From assembly GCF_942548115.1 (NCBI RefSeq), contig NZ_OW824151.1:930001-994000 (forward strand): a DNA stretch of 64,000 nucleotides. The letters run 5' to 3'. The DNA is from Aeromicrobium sp. Leaf245 (GTDB taxonomy: Bacteria > Actinomycetota > Actinomycetes > Propionibacteriales > Nocardioidaceae). The notes under the pieces were generated by a model. The model ran no database searches. It worked only from the letters and a program-made list of their open reading frames with translations, and was not told the DNA's origin. The position numbers were made by a program, and so were the translations under genes. Positions 51,547 through 59,020 of the stretch are shown piece by piece (the stretch's first letter is position 1; every line of letters starts with the position of its first letter).

Positions 51547-54500
51547 CTACGAGCCCGCAGGGCCGAAGAAGCCGTCGACGACCCGCGCGGCGGCGTGACC
51601 GTCGTCGAGCGGTGCGAAGCGCTCCATGAACGCCGCGCGCTGGGGGGCGTACGTCTCGCGCAGGGCGTCGAGGTCGGCGAGCGCGTCGGCGACCTCCTCG
51701 CTGGTGCGCACGAGCGGGCCCGGCGCGACGTCCTCGAAGTCGAGGTAGAAGCCGCGCAGCGACCCGCGGTAGTGGTCGAGGTCGTAGGTGAAGAAGACCA
51801 TCGGCCGGTCGAGGGCGGCGTAGTCGAACATGATCGAGGAGTAGTCGGTCATGAGCACGTCGGCCACGAGCAGCAGGTCCTGGGCGTCGGGGAACAGCGT
51901 GACGTCGCGGACGAAGTCCATCTGCTCGGCCCGCACCTCGGGCCGGCCCTTGACGATGGAGTGGAAGCGCAGCAGCACCATGTACTCGTCGCCGAGCCTG
52001 CGCTGCAGCAGGTCGAGGTCGAGCCGCAGGTCGGCCAGGAAGCTGTTGCCGCGCTTCACGTCGTCGCGGAAGGTCGGCGCGTAGAGCACGACCTTGCGGT
52101 CCTCGGGGATGCGCAGACGCTGCCGCACGAGCCGGGCCCGGGCTGCGGCGTCGGCCGAGTGGAAGAGGTCGTTGCGGGGGTACCCGGACTCGAGCACCTC
52201 GCCGGTGTAGCGGAACGCCGAGCGGAAGCACTCGGTGGCGTAGGGGCTGGGCGAGACGAGTGCGTCCCAGTAGCCGGTCATCCGGGTGACCTTCTCGAGG
52301 TACTCGGGGTCGCGCTCGCCGATGCCGTCGATGTCGTGCTGCATGCGCTTCAGCGGCGTCCCGTGCCACGTCTGCAGGTAGCGGGTGCGTGAGGACGGCC
52401 GCAGGTAGTGCGGGAAGTTCTGGTTGTTGACCCAGTAGCGGGCCCGGCCCAGACGCCAGAAGTACCGGGGCCAGAGCCGACGCACCTTCTCGACGTCGTC
52501 ACCCGGGATACGGGTGGAGGTGTCGTTGACCCAGGTCAGGTGCAACGGCGTGCCACGGCGCAGGAGCTCCTCGTGGATGGCACGTGGGCTGTCGCCGTAC
52601 TGCTTGCCCAGGCCGCTCTCGAGCACCACGACGTCCTGCCGAGGGAGCAGCCGTGCGATGCGGAACAGCATCCGCATGGCCGGTCCGTAGGCCTTGCTGC
52701 GCCGGAACGTCTCGAACAGGCGCATCGACCAGACGCTCGCGCGCACGCGGCGGACGGCCACCAGGGGCGACGACCGCCGCATCGCGAGGTCGTGGATGCG
52801 GCGCGAGGACTCCAGGTCGCGGTGGTCCAGGAAGCGACGCGCCCGCGCCCGTGACTCCTCGTCGGCGACGAAGCCCCCGGCAGCCGACTCGGTCACGAGG
52901 CGCACGGCGGTCTCGACGTCGAAGGCGATGCGGCCGGGCAGCTGGGCATCGAGGTCGAGGTGGGAGCCGCCGCCGGCCAGGTAGAGACGTCGGTCGAACT
53001 GCAGGTAGAACACCGGACGCTCGAGCATGCTGAAGTCGAACCCGACGCTCGAGTAGTCGGTGAGGAGCGCCGCGCTGGACTTCATGAGGTCCTGGACGTT
53101 CGTCGCGCCCGACGGCAGCACCGTGACCCAGGGTCGGTCGAACAGGGCCGAGTGGGCGCGCATGTTGGGGTGCAGGATGAACCGGACCTCGACGCCGTCG
53201 TCGGCCATGGCGCGCACGCGGGGGTGGTCGAGCACGGCCGACCAGGCCTGCGCGTACTCGCTGTCCGGCACGTCGTTGGGGTTCAGCAGCCAGTCGCGCC
53301 AGGTCGGGATGACCAGGAGTGCGCGGTCGGGCTCGACGCTGCCGTCGAGCAGCCGGTCGAACCGCGCCAGACCGGTCACGTGCACCTGAGCGGCCTCGTA
53401 GCCGAAGTCGTTGCGCAGGATCTCGGCCTCGAAGGTCGAGCTGACGATGACGTCGTCGGTGCGGAAGCCGGGAGCCCGGCGCCCGTACAGGTGCGCCATG
53501 TTCTTGGTGCCCATCACGCCGTGCTGCAGGAAGACGCGACGACCGCGCACCCAGCGCCGGTACCCGGGGGAGCGGGAGGCGAGGAGGTAGTCGGCGTGGT
53601 GGGTGGAGAGGATCCGCGACGCGACCAGGTTGAGACGCAGGTGCTGACGCGAGCCGCGCATGACCACCTGGCCGAGGTCCTGCAGCTCCGCGAGGTTGGA
53701 CAGGCCGGGGTCGGCCACGTAGTACACGCGGCGCCTCGGCCGGTTGAGCCGCACCCAGCGGAAGAAGTGGTAGCCGTTGTCCTGGGCCTTGAACGGCTGC
53801 TCGCCGACGAGCCAGACGCGCAGGAACGGCCGCAGCAGGCTGAGCAGCGGCGCGACGACGGCGAGGCGCCGGCGGTACCGCAGGAGCTCGCGCGTCGTCG
53901 TCTCGATGTTGAACGCGACGCGGTGCGCCTTCGACGTGCGGTAGGGGATGAACGTCGTGGCGTGCTCGGGTCCGCGGGCGAACATCTCGCGCAGGCCGCG
54001 ACGGCCCACCAGCGACGGCATGACGATGCCGCGACGCAGCGGTGTAGCGCCGTCGGCGAACTCCATCTCGTAGACGAGGTCGAGCACGGTTCCGTCGAGG
54101 CGTCCGTCGGGTGCGATCTGCTGGAACGGCACCTCGAAGTCGACGCCGTAGTGCCGGTTGCCGGCCCTACGCCGCGTGGACTCCTCGTCGTACGTGGCGG
54201 TGATCGGCAGCTCGTGCTCCTCGCCGGTGTCACGCACCACGGCCAGCAGGCGGATTCGGCCGAGGAGGTTGTTGCCCGTGGTGAACCGCGCGGACACGTG
54301 CAGGTTGCCGCGACGTGTGGTCATGCGGTCGGTGGCGGTGCGCACGTCCTGCCGCCGCGGTGGGCCCACGTGGACCGCGGCGTTCCCGGCTCGCGACATC
54401 GTGAAGGTCAGGCCGCGGTGGGGCACGACCTCGGTCCCGTCGCCGGGGACGACCACGTGCTGGCCGAAGGCCGCGTCGCGGTCGGTGTGGGCGAACCCGC

Positions 54501-54780
54501 CGAGCCGGACCTCGTCCGCGGACTCGCCGACGAGGAGCCAGAGGTCGAGGAAGCGCTCGAAGTCACCGCTCCAGGCCCAGAGGTCGTCGAGGTCCAACGT
54601 CGCGGTGCCGTCGGTCACGGGGACGCGTCGTTCACGCAGGGTGTCGCGCTGGCGCACCACGAGGGTGTGGGCGGGCCGTGCGAGCGAGATCTCGAGAGTC
54701 AGCAGGGCGCCGTCGCGGCGGACGACGAGACGCGAGTCGGGTCCGAGCGGCGGGGCGTCGGTGGTCTCACGAGGTGGCAC
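51547..54780 (-). CDS. Two-domain CDP-glycerol glycerophosphotransferase (teichoic acid polymerase type)
   Basis: A 1077-residue protein for cell-wall glycopolymer assembly at the membrane's inner face. About 300 N-terminal residues form a beta-rich region. Two Glyphos_transf domains follow. The first has VFLQHGVMGTKNM (about 417) and LLTDYSSVGFDFSMLERPVFY (about 575); the second has YLQTWHGTPLKRM (about 807) and LMTDYSSIMFDYAALDRPMVF (about 978). Each carries the HG and DYSS motifs of the family, so both may be active, for example primase plus polymerase or two alternating units. A GGGAGG lies 6 nt before the GTG. No tag/tar genes are adjacent. Confidence 0.9.
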   Translation of the reverse strand: MPPRETTDAPPLGPDSRLVVRRDGALLTLEISLARPAHTLVVRQRDTLRERRVPVTDGTATLDLDDLWAWSGDFERFLDLWLLVGESADEVRLGGFAHTDRDAAFGQHVVVPGDGTEVVPHRGLTFTMSRAGNAAVHVGPPRRQDVRTATDRMTTRRGNLHVSARFTTGNNLLGRIRLLAVVRDTGEEHELPITATYDEESTRRRAGNRHYGVDFEVPFQQIAPDGRLDGTVLDLVYEMEFADGATPLRRGIVMPSLVGRRGLREMFARGPEHATTFIPYRTSKAHRVAFNIETTTRELLRYRRRLAVVAPLLSLLRPFLRVWLVGEQPFKAQDNGYHFFRWVRLNRPRRRVYYVADPGLSNLAELQDLGQVVMRGSRQHLRLNLVASRILSTHHADYLLASRSPGYRRWVRGRRVFLQHGVMGTKNMAHLYGRRAPGFRTDDVIVSSTFEAEILRNDFGYEAAQVHVTGLARFDRLLDGSVEPDRALLVIPTWRDWLLNPNDVPDSEYAQAWSAVLDHPRVRAMADDGVEVRFILHPNMRAHSALFDRPWVTVLPSGATNVQDLMKSSAALLTDYSSVGFDFSMLERPVFYLQFDRRLYLAGGGSHLDLDAQLPGRIAFDVETAVRLVTESAAGGFVADEESRARARRFLDHRDLESSRRIHDLAMRRSSPLVAVRRVRASVWSMRLFETFRRSKAYGPAMRMLFRIARLLPRQDVVVLESGLGKQYGDSPRAIHEELLRRGTPLHLTWVNDTSTRIPGDDVEKVRRLWPRYFWRLGRARYWVNNQNFPHYLRPSSRTRYLQTWHGTPLKRMQHDIDGIGERDPEYLEKVTRMTGYWDALVSPSPYATECFRSAFRYTGEVLESGYPRNDLFHSADAAARARLVRQRLRIPEDRKVVLYAPTFRDDVKRGNSFLADLRLDLDLLQRRLGDEYMVLLRFHSIVKGRPEVRAEQMDFVRDVTLFPDAQDLLLVADVLMTDYSSIMFDYAALDRPMVFFTYDLDHYRGSLRGFYLDFEDVAPGPLVRTSEEVADALADLDALRETYAPQRAAFMERFAPLDDGHAAARVVDGFFGPAGS

Positions 54781-54896
54781 GACTGACCTCCCTGGGCGCT
54801 CGGGACGGGGGCGGGGCGGTCGGAGCGTCTCCGCACGGAGGGGCGAGGAGCCGGTCCGGTGCCGTCACGCTGGGCGACTGCGTCACGATAACGACC

Positions 54897-55685
54897 TCAG
54901 CCGAGGTCGACGACCACGGGGGCGTGGTCGCTGGCGCCCTTGCCCTTGCGCTCCTCGCGGTCGATGAAGGCACCCTCGACGCGCGCGGCCAGCGCGGGGG
55001 AGCCGAGCACGAAGTCGATGCGCATGCCGCGCTTCTTCGGGAACGCGAGCTGCTGGTAGTCCCAGTACGTGTAGGTGCCGGGGCCGGGGGCGTGCGGGCG
55101 GACGACGTCGCTGAAGCCGGTGTCGACGAAGCTCGCGAACGCGGCACGCTCGGGTGCCGACACGTGGGTCTTGCCGTCGAAGGCCGCCATGTCCCAGACG
55201 TCGTCGTCCTGGGGGGCGATGTTCCAGTCGCCGGTGAGCGCGATCTGCGCGTCGGGGTCGGCGGCCAGCCAGCCTGCGGCGTCGGCGCGAAGGCGGTCGA
55301 GCCACTCGAGCTTGTAGGTGAAGTGCTCGTGCTCGAGGTCGCGGCCGTTGGGGACGTAGAGGCTCCACATCCGCACACCGCCGCACGTGGCGCCCACGGC
55401 GCGCGGCTCGACCACCGCGGGGTCGCCGAACGTCGGCTGGTCGGCGAAGGAGGTGGCCACGTCCTCGAGGCCCACCCGCGACAGCAGCGCCACGCCGTTC
55501 CACTGGTTGAGGCCCACGTGCACGTACTCGTAGCCCATCGAGCTGAGCTCGAGCGCGGGGAACTGGTCCTCGCGGCACTTGGTCTCCTGGATGGCCAGCA
55601 CGTCGACGTCGTGCCGTTCCAGGAAGGCCGTCACGCGGTCGACGCGGCTGCGGATCGAGTTGACGTTCCAGGTGGCGATTCGCAC
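54897..55685 (-). CDS. xth: Exodeoxyribonuclease III / AP endonuclease
   Basis: A 262-residue DNA repair nuclease that cuts at abasic sites. IATWNVNSIRSR, the metal Glu in AIQETKCRED, GDWNIAP (Asn and Asp ligands), DFVLGSPAL and the catalytic SDHAPVVVDL close all five family motifs. The start is the GTG giving VRIATWN, preceded at 7 nt by TAGGTT on the minus strand. Symbol as used for the exonuclease III family (xthA). Confidence 0.93.
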   Translation of the reverse strand: MRIATWNVNSIRSRVDRVTAFLERHDVDVLAIQETKCREDQFPALELSSMGYEYVHVGLNQWNGVALLSRVGLEDVATSFADQPTFGDPAVVEPRAVGATCGGVRMWSLYVPNGRDLEHEHFTYKLEWLDRLRADAAGWLAADPDAQIALTGDWNIAPQDDDVWDMAAFDGKTHVSAPERAAFASFVDTGFSDVVRPHAPGPGTYTYWDYQQLAFPKKRGMRIDFVLGSPALAARVEGAFIDREERKGKGASDHAPVVVDLG

Positions 55686-55692
55686 GTCCCCG

Positions 55693-55698
55693 AACCTA
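55693..55698 (-). promoter_or_regulatory. -10 box of the exonuclease III gene (leaderless)
   Basis: Reads TAGGTT on the minus strand and ends 7 nt before the GTG at 55685. Confidence 0.5.
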
Positions 55699-55721
55699 CC
55701 AACGTCGCTCCAGTCCCTCCG

Positions 55722-55777
55722 TTTCGGACACCTCCGGGGCATCTCGACCGGACGTGGTGCCCCGGAGGTGTCCGAAA
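55722..55777 (-). terminator. 20-bp perfect inverted repeat after the mrp operon
   Basis: TTTCGGACACCTCCGGGGCA (55722-55741) is exactly complementary to 55758-55777, with a 16-nt loop, and pairing continues imperfectly for about 10 more bases on both sides. It starts within 10 nt of the mrpG stop, between the operon end and the xth promoter, so termination is the likely job. No T-run is visible. Confidence 0.65.
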
Positions 55778-55785
55778 TGGAAGGA

Positions 55786-56115
55786 CTAGTCGAGGTCGTT
55801 GCGCTCGAGGCGGGAGGTGTCGGCGACGCCCGTGCGGAAGGCGGCGCGCGCCACCATGTGCGCCGAGACGGGTGCGGTCAACAGCTGGAAGAGGGCGACG
55901 AGCCCGATGATGGCGAGGGCGCCGGGGTCGCGGATGCGCAGGGCCAGGCCGGCCAGCACCAGGAGCAGGCCGAGGGTCTGCGGCTTGGTGGCTGCGTGCA
56001 TGCGGGTGAGCACGTCGGGGAAGCGCACCAGGCCGATGGCGGCGATGAGCGCGAGCGCGCTGCCGACGAGCAGCAGGGCTCCGGACACGATGTCGACGAT
56101 CAGGGACGTGGTCAT
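55786..56115 (-). CDS. mrpG: Na+/H+ antiporter subunit G
   Basis: A 109-residue membrane protein with three helices: SGALLLVGSALALIAAIGLVRFPDVLTRMHAATKPQTLG is the family signature (RFPDVxxRMHAxTK). Last gene of the mrp operon, overlapping mrpF by 4 nt. Part of the Mrp complex that exports Na+ in exchange for H+. Confidence 0.93.
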   Translation of the reverse strand: MTTSLIVDIVSGALLLVGSALALIAAIGLVRFPDVLTRMHAATKPQTLGLLLVLAGLALRIRDPGALAIIGLVALFQLLTAPVSAHMVARAAFRTGVADTSRLERNDLD

Positions 56116-56390
56116 GGGTCCTCCGGGGGTGCGTCGATGTCGCGTGCGGCGAACCGCGCGATGCTGACCGAGCCGAGGAAGCCCACGAGCGCCAGGGCCA
56201 GCAGCACGGGGGCGGTGTCGACGTGACCGCTGATGGCGGCCTCGACCCCCACGGCGGACAGGCAGGCGGCGACGAAGACGTCTGCGGCGACGGTGCGGTC
56301 GAGCATCGTCGGGCCGCGCACGATCCGGACGAGGCACAGCACGCCGGTGACGACCAGCATGGTGGCGCAGGCGACGGCGACGGGGATCAC
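56112..56390 (-). CDS. mrpF: Na+/H+ antiporter subunit F
   Basis: 92 residues with three helices and the family segment VRIVRGPTMLDRTVAADVF. Starts with GTG and overlaps mrpE by 4 nt. Helper subunit of the Mrp complex. Confidence 0.93.
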   Translation of the reverse strand: MIPVAVACATMLVVTGVLCLVRIVRGPTMLDRTVAADVFVAACLSAVGVEAAISGHVDTAPVLLALALVGFLGSVSIARFAARDIDAPPEDP

Positions 56391-56917
56391 GAGGCGGCCT
56401 CCTGCACGGTGCGGCGGTAGGCGTCGCGCTCGTCACGGGGGGCCCACGCCTCGACGACGCGACGCTCCTGCTCGTGGACCGCGGCGATGGCCCGCTCGAT
56501 GCGCTCGGGGGAGCGGGCGTCGAGCACGTGGATGTAGAGCGCCGGCGCCTCCGGGTCGAGCTCGACGAGCAACGAGCCCGGGACCAGGGAGACCAGCTCG
56601 GCCGTGGCGGTGAGCAGCAGCTCCGAGCGGGTCACCAGCGGCACGCGCACGACCGCGCTCGGCGGCGGTGCGGACGGACGGACGGCGAGCCAGGCCACCT
56701 GCACCGACGCGCGCAGCATGTCGGCGGCGAACCGGAGGACCAGGGTGGTCGTCGGCCACGGTCGCAGCGTCCAGCGCCAGGGTGCCCGCGGGAAGGGGAA
56801 GAGCAGCAGCACCAGGACCGACGTGATGAGGCCGCCGAGCACGAGCGTGGGCGTGACGGAGCCCCAGAGCAGGAGCCAGACGACGGTGAGGCCGAGGACG
56901 ACCCGCCAGCGGGGCAT
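56387..56917 (-). CDS. mrpE: Na+/H+ antiporter subunit E
   Basis: A 176-residue subunit with two N-terminal helices and a cytosolic half (LTATAELVSLVPGSLLVELDPEAPALYIHVLDA, typical of MrpE). The ATG shares one base with the mrpD stop (TGATG). Thought to help assemble the complex. Confidence 0.92.
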   Translation of the reverse strand: MPRWRVVLGLTVVWLLLWGSVTPTLVLGGLITSVLVLLLFPFPRAPWRWTLRPWPTTTLVLRFAADMLRASVQVAWLAVRPSAPPPSAVVRVPLVTRSELLLTATAELVSLVPGSLLVELDPEAPALYIHVLDARSPERIERAIAAVHEQERRVVEAWAPRDERDAYRRTVQEAAS

Positions 56918-58524
56918 CAGCCGCCACCTCCCAGGACCGCCGTGATGTAGGGGGTGCGCTGCAGCAGCTCGACGGCAGCGGCGTCGGTGACGCCGAACAA
57001 CGGCCCGGCGAGCACGGTGAGCGCCACGGAGGCGACGACGAGCGCGAGCGTCGGCAGTCCCATGCCGAGGGGGAGCCGCTGCTCCTCGGCCAGGCGCTGC
57101 CAGGCCGACGTCGCCTGGAAGCGGGTGTTCACGTCGCCGCCCCCGTGCATCGCACCGTGCGACCACACGTCGGAGCCGTCGTCGACCACGGACTGGGCCA
57201 GGTCGTCGTCGACCGGCTGCCAGAAGGCGCGGTTCCAGACCTTGGCGATGGCGTAGAGCGTGAGGAGGCTGACCGCGACGCTGGCCACCACGGCCGTGAC
57301 CGCGAGCCAGTCGCCCGCCTCGATGCCGGCGCGTCCGAGCGCGACCTTGCCGAGGAAGCCCGAGAAGGGTGGGATGCCGGCCAGGTTCATCGCCGGCACG
57401 AAGAAGGCGACGGCCAGGATCGGCGCCGACCGTGCCAGCCCGCCGAGCCGGTCGAGGTTGGTGGTGCCGGTGCGGTACTCGATCAGTCCGGCCAGCAGGA
57501 AGAGCGCCGTCTGCACGGTGATGTGGTGCGCGATGTAGTAGACCGCGCCCGACAGCGCCAGCTCCGTGCCGAGCGCGACGCCGAGCAGCATGTAGCCGAT
57601 GTGGCTGACGAGCGTGAACGACAGGATGCGCTTGATGTCGGTCTGCGCGACCGCGCCCAGGATGCCCACCACCATCGTGAGGATCGCTGCCGTCAGCAGC
57701 AGGGGTCTCATCGAGTCGTCGGGGAACAGCAGGGTCTGGGTGCGCACGATCGCGTACACGCCGACCTTGGTGAGCAGTCCGGCGAACACGGCGGTGACCG
57801 GGGCGGGCGCGGTGGGGTAGGAGTCCGGCAGCCAGGCCGACAGCGGGAACACCGCGGCCTTGATGCAGAACACCGTGAGCAGCAGCAGCTGCAGCATGTG
57901 GGCGACCGCCGGGTCCAGCTCACCGAGCCGCTGCGAGAGCTGCGCGAAGTTCACCGTGCCGGTCGCGGCGTACACGCACGCGATGGCGATGAGGAAGACG
58001 ACCGACGACAGCAGGCTGACGACGATGTACACCGTGCCCGCCCGGATGCGCGCCTCCGTGCCGCCCAGCGTGATGAGCACGTAGCTGGCGGCCAGCAGCA
58101 CCTCGAAGCCGACGAACAGGTTGAACAGGTCGGCCGAGAGGAACGCGTTGGAGACGCCCGCGCTCAGCACCAGGTAGGTGGGGTGGAACACCGAGAGCGG
58201 GGTGTCGCGCCCGTACTCGACGATGCCCTGGCCGAAGGAGTACAGCAGCACGGCGAGGGTGACGACCGACGAGACCAGCAGCATGAGCGCCGAGAGCCGG
58301 TCCGCGACCAGCGTGATCCCGATCTCCGGTCCCCAGCCGGCCAGCGTGAGCGCCTGGGGTCCCTGCGTGTCGGCGCGCACCAGCAGGGTGGCGGCGGTGG
58401 CGACGACGGACGCGAGCACCGCGACGCTGACGATCCGCTGGGCGCGGGCGGAGCGGCCGAGCACGAGGCAGAGGCCGGCGCCGAGCAGGGGGAGCAGCAC
58501 GGGCAGGACGACGAGCTGGGTCAC
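56917..58524 (-). CDS. mrpD: Na+/H+ antiporter subunit D
   Basis: A 535-residue proton-pumping subunit of the complex I ND2/ND4/ND5 family with about 14 helices. KAAVFPLSAWLPDSYPTAPAPVTAVFAGLLTKVGVYAIVR contains the conserved Lys and Pro-rich helix, and TDIKRILSFTLVSHIGYMLLG and PAMNLAGIPPFSGFLGK follow. It has a longer loop after helix 13 (VDDDLAQSVVDDGSD). GTG start, overlapping mrpC by 4 nt. Confidence 0.95.
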   Translation of the reverse strand: MTQLVVLPVLLPLLGAGLCLVLGRSARAQRIVSVAVLASVVATAATLLVRADTQGPQALTLAGWGPEIGITLVADRLSALMLLVSSVVTLAVLLYSFGQGIVEYGRDTPLSVFHPTYLVLSAGVSNAFLSADLFNLFVGFEVLLAASYVLITLGGTEARIRAGTVYIVVSLLSSVVFLIAIACVYAATGTVNFAQLSQRLGELDPAVAHMLQLLLLTVFCIKAAVFPLSAWLPDSYPTAPAPVTAVFAGLLTKVGVYAIVRTQTLLFPDDSMRPLLLTAAILTMVVGILGAVAQTDIKRILSFTLVSHIGYMLLGVALGTELALSGAVYYIAHHITVQTALFLLAGLIEYRTGTTNLDRLGGLARSAPILAVAFFVPAMNLAGIPPFSGFLGKVALGRAGIEAGDWLAVTAVVASVAVSLLTLYAIAKVWNRAFWQPVDDDLAQSVVDDGSDVWSHGAMHGGGDVNTRFQATSAWQRLAEEQRLPLGMGLPTLALVVASVALTVLAGPLFGVTDAAAVELLQRTPYITAVLGGGG

Positions 58525-58940
58525 GAGTCGGCCCCTTCCTCGTCGGGGACGCTGGTCTCGGGCTCGTCGAACGTCCCGGACGTCTCGTCGGCCTCGGCCC
58601 GACGGCGCACGAGGTCGTCCTCCACGTCGTCCTTCACGTCGTCGCTGCCGGACAGCTGCCAGGAGCGGTAGGCGAGGGCCAGGCCGAACGCGCTGACGCC
58701 GAGGGTGATGACGATGGCGGTCAGGGCCATGGCCTGGGGGAGGGGGTCGGTGATGTCCTCGCGGCCGACGATCGGCGGCGCCCCGCTCGGTCCGGAGGCC
58801 ACGAGGAACAGCAGGTTCACGCCGTTGCCGACCATGACGAACCCGACGAGGATCCGGCTCAGGCTGCGCTCGAGCATGAGCGTCGTGCCGCAGCCGACCA
58901 GGACGGCGATCGCGATCACGAGGGCGAGATCGACACTCAT
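58521..58940 (-). CDS. mrpC: Na+/H+ antiporter subunit C
   Basis: A 139-residue NuoK-like subunit with three helices (LALVIAIAVLVGCGTTLMLERSLSRILVGFVMVGNGVNLLFL and DPLPQAMALTAIVITLGVSAFGLAL) and an extra acidic tail of about 35 residues. Its ATG overlaps the stop of a 27-codon ORF placed after mrpA. Confidence 0.94.
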   Translation of the reverse strand: MSVDLALVIAIAVLVGCGTTLMLERSLSRILVGFVMVGNGVNLLFLVASGPSGAPPIVGREDITDPLPQAMALTAIVITLGVSAFGLALAYRSWQLSGSDDVKDDVEDDLVRRRAEADETSGTFDEPETSVPDEEGADS

Positions 58941-59020
58941 GTCGTCACCCCCGTGGGAAGGGCATGGTACGGGCGCGCCGACATGAGGAGCCCTCGGTTC
59001 GCTCGCTGGCGCTCGCTCAT
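58937..59020 (-). CDS. 27-codon mini-ORF bridging mrpA and mrpC
   Basis: Encodes MSERQRANRG... to GVTT (27 residues). Its ATG overlaps the mrpA stop (ATGA at 59020-59017) and its TGA overlaps the mrpC ATG (ATGA at 58940-58937). Double 4-nt overlap makes it a likely translational bridge over the 76-nt gap, carrying ribosomes from mrpA to mrpC, whether or not the basic peptide itself has a use. No homology claim is made. Confidence 0.45.
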   Translation of the reverse strand: MSERQRANRGLLMSARPYHALPTGVTT

